Shown here: positions 1 through 5,602 of the stretch, one piece after another | How the letters are laid out: each line of letters opens with the position of its first letter | Numbering within the stretch: the first letter of the stretch is position 1 | Assembly: GCA_900548205.1 (NCBI GenBank) | Contig: URJS01000095.1 | Coordinates: 1-6,704, forward strand | DNA from: an uncultured Roseburia sp. | GTDB taxonomy: Bacteria > Bacillota > Clostridia > Lachnospirales > Lachnospiraceae | Direction: 5' to 3' | Length of the DNA stretch: 6,704 nucleotides | Notes under the pieces: generated by a model | Database searches by the model: none | Told to the model about the DNA's origin: nothing | What the model saw: only the letters and a program-made list of their open reading frames with translations | Made by a program: the position numbers and the translations under genes

Positions 1-60
1 CACGATATTGCTACCACAGGCACCTGAAGCCTGCGCGTCTGCCAATTCCGCCACTCCTGC
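1..60 (-). tRNA. tRNA-Leu(CAG), 3' end cut off by the window edge
   Basis: Read on the minus strand, the gene starts at 60 with acceptor strand GCAGGAG, then a Leu-type D arm (TGGCGGAATTGGCAGACGC). The anticodon arm is CAGGC-TTCAGGT-GCCTG (17-33), giving anticodon CAG at 24-26 for codon CUG. A long class II variable arm follows (GGTA-GCAA-TATC), as expected for leucine tRNAs. The window ends inside the gene: by alignment with the complete neighbour, about 24 bases (T arm, 3' acceptor strand, discriminator) lie outside. It sits 29 bases downstream of tRNA-Leu(AAG) and is probably on the same transcript. Confidence 0.93.
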
Positions 61-89
61 GAACTCTTATCGTCAACGTTGTTACCGAA

Positions 90-173
90 TGCGGAAGATG
101 GGACTTGAACCCACACGATATTGCTATCACAAGATCCTTAGTCTTGCTCGTCTGCCAGTTCCGACACTTCCGC
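90..173 (-). tRNA. tRNA-Leu(AAG), complete
   Basis: The 84-base gene folds fully on the minus strand. The acceptor pairs GCGGAAG (173-167) with CTTCCGC (97-91), and the discriminator A is at 90. The D stem is TCG/CGA. The anticodon arm is CAAGA-CTAAGGA-TCTTG (146-130), with anticodon AAG at 139-137. The variable arm is a GATA/TATC stem capped by a GCAA loop, and the T arm is GTGGG-TTCAAGT-CCCAT. The three bases after the discriminator are TTC, so CCA is not encoded and must be added enzymatically. Position 34 is an adenosine, unusual in bacteria outside tRNA-Arg(ACG). If TadA deaminates it to inosine, this tRNA would read the CUU/CUC leucine codons. Confidence 0.95.
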
Positions 174-204
174 ATTGCAATCACTCTTTCGTGACGACTT
201 GATT

Positions 205-233
205 ATAATAACAAACCAAGAAGAAATTGTCAA
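205..233 (-). promoter_or_regulatory. Promoter of the tRNA-Leu pair
   Basis: On the minus strand there is a perfect -35 box TTGACA (233-228), a 17-base spacer and a -10 box TATTAT (210-205, five of six matches to TATAAT). The predicted start is near 198, leaving a leader of about 25 bases before the tRNA at 173. The near-consensus boxes suit a highly expressed stable-RNA unit. An overlapping TATAAT lies 3 bases further downstream, but its spacing would be 20. Confidence 0.8.
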
Positions 234-290
234 TGCTATTTTAAAAAAATTTGCAAAAACTTGAAAGCTTTCGTCTCATCATCCCTTATA

Positions 291-1799
291 CTATGGACAG
301 TACTGTATCAGAAACAGACGAAACCCGTCCTTTTGCCGGATAACATGCTCTCTGAAAAGCCGGTAATCATCTCTCAGGCGCAGCTGCTTTTTCACAAAGC
401 CCTCCTCATTTCCATACAGGATCATCATTCCCCCGCTCTCTAAAAGCCCCGCCGATCTGTCGAAAAATTTCTGATAGAACGCATCCATCTCCTCCTTTGA
501 CTTTGCACCGGCTCTTGCCGCACTGCGCACCGGCATATTCGTAATGATCTCGTCAAACTTATGCCTGTGCGTAAAATCAAAATAATCGCGATTGATAAAA
601 TAAATCTGTTCTCCGGCAGCCGCTGCATTTTCACGCGCCATGCGAATCGCATCTCCAAAAATATCAACCCCGTATTTCTCATGTGCAGGCACGCAAATAT
701 CACGTTCGATCAGCATCGTTCCGACACCGCAGAACGGATCAAGAATCCTTGCATCTTCCTTGAGATAAGGCTTGGCAAGCTGCATCAGCATCGCCGCAAG
801 CGCAGGATGGATCGACGCCGCGATCGCATGCTTACGGTAGGCAAAACGACGCATCGGGATCGTAAACAGCTTATAAAATGCCGCAAATCCCCCGTCCTTT
901 TTCTCAACCAGACGAAGCTCCACCTCGTAATGCTGCGTTGAATTTCTAAGCCTGCGACCGGAGAGACGCTCCAATTCTGCTGCCATGCGCTTTGTGTAGA
1001 CACTTTTTTCTTTTAAATCCATGCGTCCCTTTAACTCAATGCGAAAATAAAACGGCGCTTCCTCTTTATGACATTCCTCCAAAAGCTGCGGCAGACCGGA
1101 TGCACATACTGCCTCCGCCGCCTGCTTCGGGTCTGCCGTAAGATGACCGGACAGCGGAAATAAAAGCTCCCGATAAGTCCGAAGCCTTGTAAACGGCTTT
1201 ACTGACCTTGTACATACCAGCACGCCAAGCGGATGCTCCCGCACACTCCGCTCCACTTCCTCCGGCAGAGCTTCTGTTTCCTCTACGGTCACGCTGCGCT
1301 GCTCCTTATTTGTTGTCAGCAAAAGCTTTTGTTCCTTTTCAAAGCCAACAAACGTATGCGGTCTGATCCCCTCGATCCCGGCAATGATTTTTTCTAATTC
1401 CCGCAGCTCCTCATCGGCATGCTTCCGCTCATTTAGGGGAATCTCTCTCCCCGTAAGCTTGTCCCGACATGCCTTTAGCTGTGCAAGATACTCTGCGGCG
1501 TCAAGCTTCCCAAGCGCCGATAGATAGGAGCTTCTGACAAAAAGTGTCTGCTCCTTTTCATAAGCGCAAAAAAGTGCGCCTGCTGCTGTCTGCAGCCCCA
1601 GATCACCAAGCAAAAGAGCGGCATTTTTTCGCACCTTAGGCTCCTCATGCTCCAAGAGCGCCACAAGAAAGCTTCCGTCTCCCACAAGATTCAAAAGCCG
1701 GGTCCGCGCCTCCTCCTCTTTGAGCAATCCGCGCAGCAGACTTAGATTCTCCCGCACATTCACATTTTGTTTGATTTCCTCATAATATTTTTCCAGCAT
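291..1799 (-). CDS. HEAT-repeat and SAM-dependent RNA methyltransferase fusion protein (UPF0020/Trm11-like)
   Basis: This 502-residue protein probably methylates RNA using S-adenosylmethionine. Residues about 15-150 form helical repeats of HEAT type (for example EPKVRKNAALLLGDLG at 53-68). Residues about 245-315 resemble a THUMP-like RNA-binding segment (FYFRIELKG onward). The catalytic Rossmann domain runs from about 330 to the end. SAM motif I is DPFCGVGTMLIE (354-365), the acidic ribose-binding position is D379 in GVDIFGDAI, and motif IV is TNMPVR (420-425). In most N2-guanine/UPF0020 enzymes motif IV is N/D-P-P-Y/F; here it is N-M-P-V, so the exact target base is unclear. The ATG is preceded by AGGAG at a short 4-base spacing. 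It lies 37 bases behind the amidase gene and is probably co-transcribed. The fold is well supported; the RNA substrate (tRNA or rRNA) is unknown. Confidence 0.82.
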   Translation of the reverse strand: MLEKYYEEIKQNVNVRENLSLLRGLLKEEEARTRLLNLVGDGSFLVALLEHEEPKVRKNAALLLGDLGLQTAAGALFCAYEKEQTLFVRSSYLSALGKLDAAEYLAQLKACRDKLTGREIPLNERKHADEELRELEKIIAGIEGIRPHTFVGFEKEQKLLLTTNKEQRSVTVEETEALPEEVERSVREHPLGVLVCTRSVKPFTRLRTYRELLFPLSGHLTADPKQAAEAVCASGLPQLLEECHKEEAPFYFRIELKGRMDLKEKSVYTKRMAAELERLSGRRLRNSTQHYEVELRLVEKKDGGFAAFYKLFTIPMRRFAYRKHAIAASIHPALAAMLMQLAKPYLKEDARILDPFCGVGTMLIERDICVPAHEKYGVDIFGDAIRMARENAAAAGEQIYFINRDYFDFTHRHKFDEIITNMPVRSAARAGAKSKEEMDAFYQKFFDRSAGLLESGGMMILYGNEEGFVKKQLRLRDDYRLFREHVIRQKDGFRLFLIQYCP

Positions 1800-1836
1800 A
1801 GCGCTCCTAAATCTTCCTTATCTAATATTCGGTATT

Positions 1837-2589
1837 TTACTGTATTTCCTCGCTTTTGGCAACACCGTTCACCTCGATATAGGAAAGCAGATCCTCCTTA
1901 AACCGAAACCACTCGTTCTCATGCTCCACATAATATTTCGGACATGCCTTGCCTGTAACGTCATAGTGCCGTATGACATCATCCGTACCAAGCTCATATC
2001 TGCCCATCAGCCATGTAACGAGCTGTACCAGAGACTGGTAAGTCTCCTCTGTAAACTTCCCCGTCTCGTCAGGAATACAGCACTCAATAGAAATCGTGTC
2101 CTGATTTCGCTCGTTCGACGCATATGCAATCTCATTGCTTGGCACACACTGCACAATCTCCCCCTCAATTCCAATCACAAAATGACTGCTGGCATACGTC
2201 TCTCCGGTGTCCTTTAAGCTCTGAAAATAGCTGCGGTTCTGCTCGGCTGTCGTGCCGGGATTCGCCGTGTAGTGTACCACGATCCCATTCACCGCCGCAA
2301 GCGCCGTACCCGGTCTTGAATATTCATTGACATCCAACAGCTCGACCTGATAATCCGGCGCATCTGCCACATATTTGACCTCATACGCCAGGACCTCCTC
2401 ATCCTCATTCTTCAGCTTCAGAAAATACCCCGCCATGAAAACCACTCCGACAATCGTCACGGGTACACTGATGATGATCGCCAGACGAATACGCCTTCTT
2501 CTGCGCAGGCGTATTCTCCTTCTGCGCCTTCGTTCTTCACGCCGTCTGCGCTCCTCCTCCTCAATTCTGATTTCTTCCTCGTATCTCAT
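1837..2589 (-). CDS. Membrane-anchored N-acetylmuramoyl-L-alanine amidase (Amidase_2/T7-lysozyme-like)
   Basis: This 250-residue enzyme likely cleaves the amide bond between N-acetylmuramic acid and the L-alanine of peptidoglycan stem peptides. Zinc ligands fit H106 (VVHYTAN), H208 (IRHYDV) and C216. K214 in GKACP matches the Lys-x-Cys arrangement of T7 lysozyme, and H136 and E169 lie in conserved positions of the fold. Residues 36-57 are one hydrophobic helix with no signal-peptidase site, so the enzyme should be a type II membrane protein with its domain outside. The cytoplasmic tail is extraordinary: residues 1-36 contain 19 Arg and 9 Glu. The start is the only ATG after an upstream in-frame TGA; the nearest Shine-Dalgarno-like GAGGG is 12 bases away, which is long. 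It heads a two-gene operon with the HEAT/methylase gene. A host-wall remodelling role is more likely than phage lysis because no phage genes are nearby. Confidence 0.88.
   Translation of the reverse strand: MRYEEEIRIEEEERRRREERRRRRRIRLRRRRRIRLAIIISVPVTIVGVVFMAGYFLKLKNEDEEVLAYEVKYVADAPDYQVELLDVNEYSRPGTALAAVNGIVVHYTANPGTTAEQNRSYFQSLKDTGETYASSHFVIGIEGEIVQCVPSNEIAYASNERNQDTISIECCIPDETGKFTEETYQSLVQLVTWLMGRYELGTDDVIRHYDVTGKACPKYYVEHENEWFRFKEDLLSYIEVNGVAKSEEIQ
2487..2516 (-). repeat. Inverted repeat within the amidase gene
   Basis: GAATACGCC (2487-2495) and GGCGTATTC (2508-2516) are perfect 9-base inverted copies separated by 12 bases. They lie in the Arg-rich start of the amidase reading frame and encode parts of the IRLRRRRRIRL stretch. 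The mRNA could fold here about 75-100 bases after the start codon. It may simply result from the Arg/Ile/Leu codon pattern. Confidence 0.5.
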
Positions 2590-2764
2590 ACCGTTCTTTT
2601 GCCCTCTATCCGCCTTCCTATTTTTTCAATCGTACTTTTGATTGACTTTTTCTGCTTCTCGCGCTATCTTCTTATAGTACATATTACAACAAATCGTATT
2701 TATAATTTTTAAATCTTTATTAATTTGCATTAAAATTTTTGTAATTTATATCAGGAGATGTCTC
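2590..2764. other. Divergent AT-rich intergenic region
   Basis: This 175-base region separates the amidase (leftward) and the DUF1275 gene (rightward). The right half, about 2680-2750, is very AT-rich. A moderate plus-strand promoter candidate is listed separately. No convincing minus-strand -35/-10 pair at 16-18 base spacing was found for the amidase operon; a lone TATAAG on that strand near 2675 has no matching -35. No RNA gene or strong hairpin was seen. Confidence 0.6.
2642..2670 (+). promoter_or_regulatory. Candidate promoter of the DUF1275 gene
   Basis: The -35 box TTGACT (2642-2647, five of six matches) is followed by a 17-base spacer and TATCTT (2665-2670, four of six). The predicted start near 2677 gives an untranslated leader of about 88 bases, mostly A and T. 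An isolated TATAAT at 2701-2706 lacks a recognisable -35 and is a weaker alternative. Confidence 0.4.
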
Positions 2765-3448
2765 ATGAAAGAAAAATCCGTACAAATGTCTGAATCACTT
2801 CCGATCGCTCTGCTGCTCGCCTGCGTCGGCGGCTTCCTCGAAACCTATTCCTTCTTTACCCGAGACGGCGTCTTTGCCAACTGTCAGACCGGAAATCTCG
2901 TTCTTCTTGCCATGTATCTTGTGAAAAATGACTGGGAAAGAGTTCTCTCTTATACGATCCCGGTTCTTTCCTTTATCATCGGCGTAATCCTCACCGATCT
3001 CATCCGAAGCTATGCGGCAAACCGCATCCTGCACTGGCGGCAGTATATCGTTTTGCTGGAGGCGCTGCTCCTTGCCGCCGCCGGCCTGATCCCCTCCGGC
3101 AGCCACAACATCATCGCAACGACCCTGATCGCCTTTTCCTGCTCCATGCAGGTCGAAGCATTCCGCAAGGTGAAAGGTGCCGTCTACGCCACTACCATGT
3201 GCACCGGAAATCTGCGCAGCGGCACGTTTCATCTTTTTTCGTATTTTTCCGAAAAAAACCGTGACAGCTTAAAGCACGCCGGCAAATATTTTTCGGTCAT
3301 TGCCGTATTTATGGGCGGCGCGATTCTTGGCAGTCTCACCACGGAATTATTTCAGGAAAAAGCCGTCTGGCTCTCCTGCCTTCTTCTTTTGCTCGCTTTT
3401 ATCCTTCTGTTCATTCGCCCGACGAAGGAGCAGATCGTCAGCGGATAA
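2765..3448 (+). CDS. DUF1275 (YoaK-type) integral membrane protein
   Basis: This 227-residue membrane protein belongs to the DUF1275/YoaK family, whose biochemical role is not established. Hydrophobic segments occur at about 12-30, 40-53, 62-82, 95-110, 114-130, 175-193 and 199-217, giving six to seven helices. The family signature is visible twice: GGFLETYSF plus ANCQTGNLV (22-46), and TTMCTGNLRSG (143-153). The repeated TGNL pattern suggests two related halves. AGGAG (2753-2757) sits 7 bases before the ATG; an earlier ATG at 2758 is in another frame. It is the only plus-strand gene in the window and is probably transcribed alone. Its last 11 bases overlap the end of the convergent flavoprotein gene, with no terminator visible between them. 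Family assignment is confident; a transport role is only a guess. Confidence 0.88.
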   Translation: MKEKSVQMSESLPIALLLACVGGFLETYSFFTRDGVFANCQTGNLVLLAMYLVKNDWERVLSYTIPVLSFIIGVILTDLIRSYAANRILHWRQYIVLLEALLLAAAGLIPSGSHNIIATTLIAFSCSMQVEAFRKVKGAVYATTMCTGNLRSGTFHLFSYFSEKNRDSLKHAGKYFSVIAVFMGGAILGSLTTELFQEKAVWLSCLLLLLAFILLFIRPTKEQIVSG

Positions 3449-4058
3449 AATTTGTCCTTACGGCAGGCTCTCTCTCAGGAAATACAATTCCGTTTTTCTT
3501 TCCCGCCTCAATGCAGGATAGCAGCCACGCCATATTCCTGCCGAGCGTGCGCATCGTCTGCATGCCCTCCTCGTCACGCCGTACCTCCTCGGGCGTCGTT
3601 CCGTGTACCTGATTCCAATATTGTGAGGAAACAACAGGCATTCCGCTGATCGTAAAATATTTATTGATCTGATCGAATGCCGCCGATGCGCCGCCTCTCC
3701 TGCAGCTTACAACCGCCGCCCCGGGCTTTCCCGCAAACACGGCGCTCTTTCCGTAAAACGCCCGGTCTAAAAATGATGTGAGCGCGCCGGATGCCGCCGC
3801 ATAATGTACCGGGGAACCAAAAATGAACCCGTCTGCCTCCCTTGCTTTTTCGACAAAATCGTTCACCCCGTCCTGCATAAAGCATTTTCCTGTCTTTAAG
3901 CATGCACCGCAGCCGATACAGCCGGAGACTGCTGCCGTGCCAACCTGTATGATTTCCGTTAAGACGCCGCACTCCTCCAACACGGACGCCACCTCATATA
4001 ACGCCGTATAAGTACAGCCATCCGCCTTCGGACTGCCATTCACCAATAATACCTTCAT
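3438..4058 (-). CDS. Flavodoxin-fold NAD(P)H-dependent FMN reductase / iron-sulfur flavoprotein (Isf-like)
   Basis: This 206-residue cytoplasmic redox protein has a flavodoxin-like fold that should bind FMN. The first strand and phosphate loop are MKVLLVNGSPKADGCT (1-16), and a second FMN-contact loop is GSPVHYAAASG (81-91). Between them is a compact cysteine motif, C47-x2-C50-x2-C53-x5-C59, the pattern that binds a 4Fe-4S cluster in iron-sulfur flavoproteins; many relatives with this spacing have not been tested for a cluster. The start was set at the ATG at 4058 because GGAGGG (4066-4071) sits 7 bases upstream. An in-frame GTG at 4073 would place that ribosome site inside the gene. It follows the FliB-like gene by 18 bases, so the two are probably translated from one mRNA. 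It could be an electron carrier or a quinone/aromatic reductase; the substrate is unknown. Confidence 0.85.
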   Translation of the reverse strand: MKVLLVNGSPKADGCTYTALYEVASVLEECGVLTEIIQVGTAAVSGCIGCGACLKTGKCFMQDGVNDFVEKAREADGFIFGSPVHYAAASGALTSFLDRAFYGKSAVFAGKPGAAVVSCRRGGASAAFDQINKYFTISGMPVVSSQYWNQVHGTTPEEVRRDEEGMQTMRTLGRNMAWLLSCIEAGKKNGIVFPEREPAVRTNFIR

Positions 4059-4065
4059 ATACCTA

Positions 4066-4071
4066 CCCTCC
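4066..4071 (-). promoter_or_regulatory. Ribosome binding site that fixes the flavoprotein start
   Basis: Minus-strand GGAGGG lies 7 bases before the ATG at 4058, in the 18-base gap after the FliB-like stop codon (4077-4079). It rules against the in-frame GTG at 4071-4073, which overlaps this site and has no site of its own. Confidence 0.85.
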
Positions 4072-4076
4072 ACTCT

Positions 4077-5171
4077 CTACAGCTGTAACAGCAGACGCTC
4101 CGTTTCAAAGAGCTCCTCAAATTGCAGCGCATCTGCCAAAAATTCCATATTTTCCTCGGAATGCTCCACCTCTCTCGCATAGATTTTCGCCGTATCAATG
4201 CGGTCCTCTTTTGAAAATTTCCCATGACGCACCCAGCGCGCCACATCCATATCCCGGATCATAAGCACGCTCAACACCGCAAACTTTGCTCTCTGCAAAA
4301 GGTTTGCATCATAATAGGCGCGCATCAGATAACGGTTTGTAAAATACACCAGAAGCTGCTCGTATTCATATTCTCTCTCTTTCATTTCTTTTAGAAACTG
4401 CTTCTGCCTGATCCGGTAGTTATCCTCACAAAAGGAGGAAGCAAGCAGCTCTTTCTCTCCAAGCCACTTCTCATCCAAAACCTCCAGTTCATCATAAATC
4501 CTCAGCCGCCCTAAAAAATCTGCGTATGCCTGCGTCTCATTTTCTTCCCATTGCTCCGTCACGCTGCTTTCTCCTGCGCCGTATAAATTTTTCTGCTGCT
4601 TTTCACAATACCGCAGATATTCCGCTGCCCGCTCAAACACTCCTTTGCTCCTGTCTTGCAGGATTGAAACAGCTCTTTCTCTGACCGTCTCCAGACGATG
4701 CGCCTCTACAGCCGGTCCCTCATCCTCCTCCCAGTCCTGCTCGCTGCTATCTCCGGGTTCTCCATAGGTCTCCCAGCCGATTTTTTGATCCGATGAAAAA
4801 ATCAGCCGCCCAACCTCCTCACACGCAAGACTTAACACCTTCTCTGTCGTATTCTCATATTCGATCGTAAAGCGCGGAAATTCGGTACAGACCTCACAAA
4901 GCGCCTCCTCCCCCAGCTCTATGCAGATCTCGCAAAGTCCCTGCCTGTTTAAAAATGGGCAGAAACGATTTTTAAGCAGCGCGAAACTGCGGCAGCCATC
5001 CGCAAAGACCATGTGCTCTCTTAATCGATCTCCAAATGCCCCCTTTACCTGCTCATAATAAGCTGCCGTATCCTCATCAATATCAAGCTCCCAGCCGATG
5101 CAGCAGCTGTCCGCACACCGGTCTGCAGTACAGCGAAATTCTTTATAATAAGACGGTACTCTTAAAATCAT
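4077..5171 (-). CDS. fliB: FliB-like cysteine-rich protein (flagellin lysine-N-methylase family)
   Basis: This 364-residue protein matches the FliB family, named for methylation of flagellin lysines. The cysteine-rich N-terminal part is diagnostic: C14-x4-C19-x3-C23-C24 (RCTADRCADSCCIGWELDID), C60, then CPFLNRQGLCEICIELGEEALCEVCTEFPR (C71, C80, C83, C92, C95), and C117 in SLACEEVGRL. The remainder is mostly charged and helical, with no recognisable motif. FliB has been reported to carry a 4Fe-4S cluster used in methyl transfer, which fits so many cysteines. AGGAG (5177-5181) sits 5 bases before the ATG. No flagellin or other flagellar gene is visible, so the substrate here may be something else or lie elsewhere in the genome. 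It is followed after 18 bases by the Fe-S-type flavoprotein and preceded by a long hairpin. Confidence 0.85.
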   Translation of the reverse strand: MILRVPSYYKEFRCTADRCADSCCIGWELDIDEDTAAYYEQVKGAFGDRLREHMVFADGCRSFALLKNRFCPFLNRQGLCEICIELGEEALCEVCTEFPRFTIEYENTTEKVLSLACEEVGRLIFSSDQKIGWETYGEPGDSSEQDWEEDEGPAVEAHRLETVRERAVSILQDRSKGVFERAAEYLRYCEKQQKNLYGAGESSVTEQWEENETQAYADFLGRLRIYDELEVLDEKWLGEKELLASSFCEDNYRIRQKQFLKEMKEREYEYEQLLVYFTNRYLMRAYYDANLLQRAKFAVLSVLMIRDMDVARWVRHGKFSKEDRIDTAKIYAREVEHSEENMEFLADALQFEELFETERLLLQL

Positions 5172-5201
5172 ATGCGCTCCTTTAAAAATTTCTACTACGA
5201 A

Positions 5202-5261
5202 ATAAGACTTTTCATCGGAACGGATCCAAAAAGGGAAATCCGCCCCGACAAAAAGTCTTAT
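5202..5261 (-). terminator. Long intergenic hairpin, possible terminator or attenuator
   Basis: Two 24-base arms (5202-5225 and 5238-5261) enclose a 12-base loop. In the minus-strand RNA all 24 positions pair: 20 Watson-Crick and 4 G-U pairs. In a plus-strand RNA the same four positions are A-C mismatches, so the structure belongs to the minus-strand transcript. The upstream arm begins at the stop codon of the small membrane-protein gene (5258-5260), and the hairpin ends 30 bases before the FliB-like ATG. The following bases are only weakly U-rich (UUCG), so full termination is doubtful; partial read-through, attenuation or 3'-end protection are alternatives. Confidence 0.6.
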
Positions 5262-5506
5262 GCTTCTCTAAAATAATTGCTCAGTATATAACCGACACAC
5301 CATACACCCCCGGCAAGCGACAGATAGATAAAGCCCTGCATAACCTCCATGCACAGTCTGCCAAGCGTCAGGCAATCCTGCCTATATGCCAAAAAAATTT
5401 CAAAGACCGGTCCTGTCAAAAGCATCCATCCGCCCACATAACACCAGCCTAAAATCCCCGAAAGATAAAACAGCACCGAGAGCCATGCTTTCCATGTTGT
5501 CTTCAT
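5258..5506 (-). CDS. Small two-helix membrane protein of unknown function
   Basis: I do not recognise this 82-residue protein. It is strongly hydrophobic, with two predicted membrane helices at about 8-31 and 57-76. The linker contains the charged stretch YRQDCLTLGR, and the C-terminal end NYFREA is charged. Glycine pairs (GILGWCYVGGW in helix 1, LAGGVWCVG in helix 2) could allow close helix packing. Cysteines are at 22, 45, 52 and 70. The start was set at 5506 because AAGGAG (5515-5520) lies 8 bases upstream. An in-frame ATG at 5596 lies within the promoter -35 region, upstream of the predicted transcription start, and is unlikely. It has its own strong promoter and ends directly in the long hairpin, so it may be transcribed alone or lead into the FliB-like operon. 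Confidence 0.75.
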   Translation of the reverse strand: MKTTWKAWLSVLFYLSGILGWCYVGGWMLLTGPVFEIFLAYRQDCLTLGRLCMEVMQGFIYLSLAGGVWCVGYILSNYFREA

Positions 5507-5514
5507 ATCAAAAT

Positions 5515-5520
5515 CTCCTT
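5515..5520 (-). promoter_or_regulatory. Ribosome binding site of the small membrane protein
   Basis: Minus-strand AAGGAG lies 8 bases before the ATG at 5506. It supports the 82-residue form over the 112-residue form that would start at 5596, upstream of the predicted transcription start. Confidence 0.85.
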
Positions 5521-5567
5521 CATAAAAGATGCCGAAACGGCAAATTAAAATGACGTTTGCGAGATTT

Positions 5568-5596
5568 ATTATAACATTCTTCGACAAAAATTGCAA
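5568..5596 (-). promoter_or_regulatory. Extended -10 promoter of the small membrane protein gene
   Basis: On the minus strand, TTGCAA (5596-5591) is followed by a 17-base spacer and a perfect TATAAT (5573-5568). TG at the end of the spacer makes an extended -10 (TGTTATAAT). The expected start near 5561 gives a leader of about 55 bases, holding a small TGCCG-TTT-CGGCA hairpin (5530-5542). The -35 box begins 6 bases after the nrdG stop codon, so the promoter is embedded at the end of the nrdDG unit. Confidence 0.8.
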
Positions 5597-5602
5597 AGCG
5601 CT

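Noticed and set aside
1..126. Repeated CACGATATTGCTA as a CRISPR or att-type direct repeat
   Set aside because: There are only two copies, and both are the variable arms of tRNA-Leu genes. No integrase or element boundary is present.
8..202. Plus-strand 64-residue reading frame across the tRNA genes
   Set aside because: It lies wholly over the two minus-strand tRNA genes and their leader, so coding is not plausible.
263..272. GAAAGCTTTC palindrome plus nearby T tract as terminator of the methylase gene
   Set aside because: The palindrome has no loop and only a 3-bp usable stem, and the T tract begins several bases away, so it is not a convincing intrinsic terminator.
2375..2641. Plus-strand 88-residue reading frame opposite the amidase start
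   Set aside because: It is Ser/Arg/Leu-rich because it mirrors the Arg/Glu codons of the amidase, has no ribosome site and no recognisable domain.
2795..3232. Minus-strand 145-residue reading frame opposite the DUF1275 gene
   Set aside because: Its composition (many Gly, Asp, Lys, Gln) is a shadow of the membrane-protein codons. The plus-strand frame has family motifs and a good ribosome site.
4059..4073. GTG at 4073 as the flavoprotein start (five extra residues)
   Set aside because: The GGAGGG ribosome site for the ATG at 4058 would lie inside that extension, and flavodoxin-fold proteins start at the MKVLLVNGSP strand.
5507..5596. ATG at 5596 as the start of the small membrane protein
   Set aside because: It lies in the -35 box, upstream of the predicted transcription start, and the downstream ATG has a much better ribosome site.
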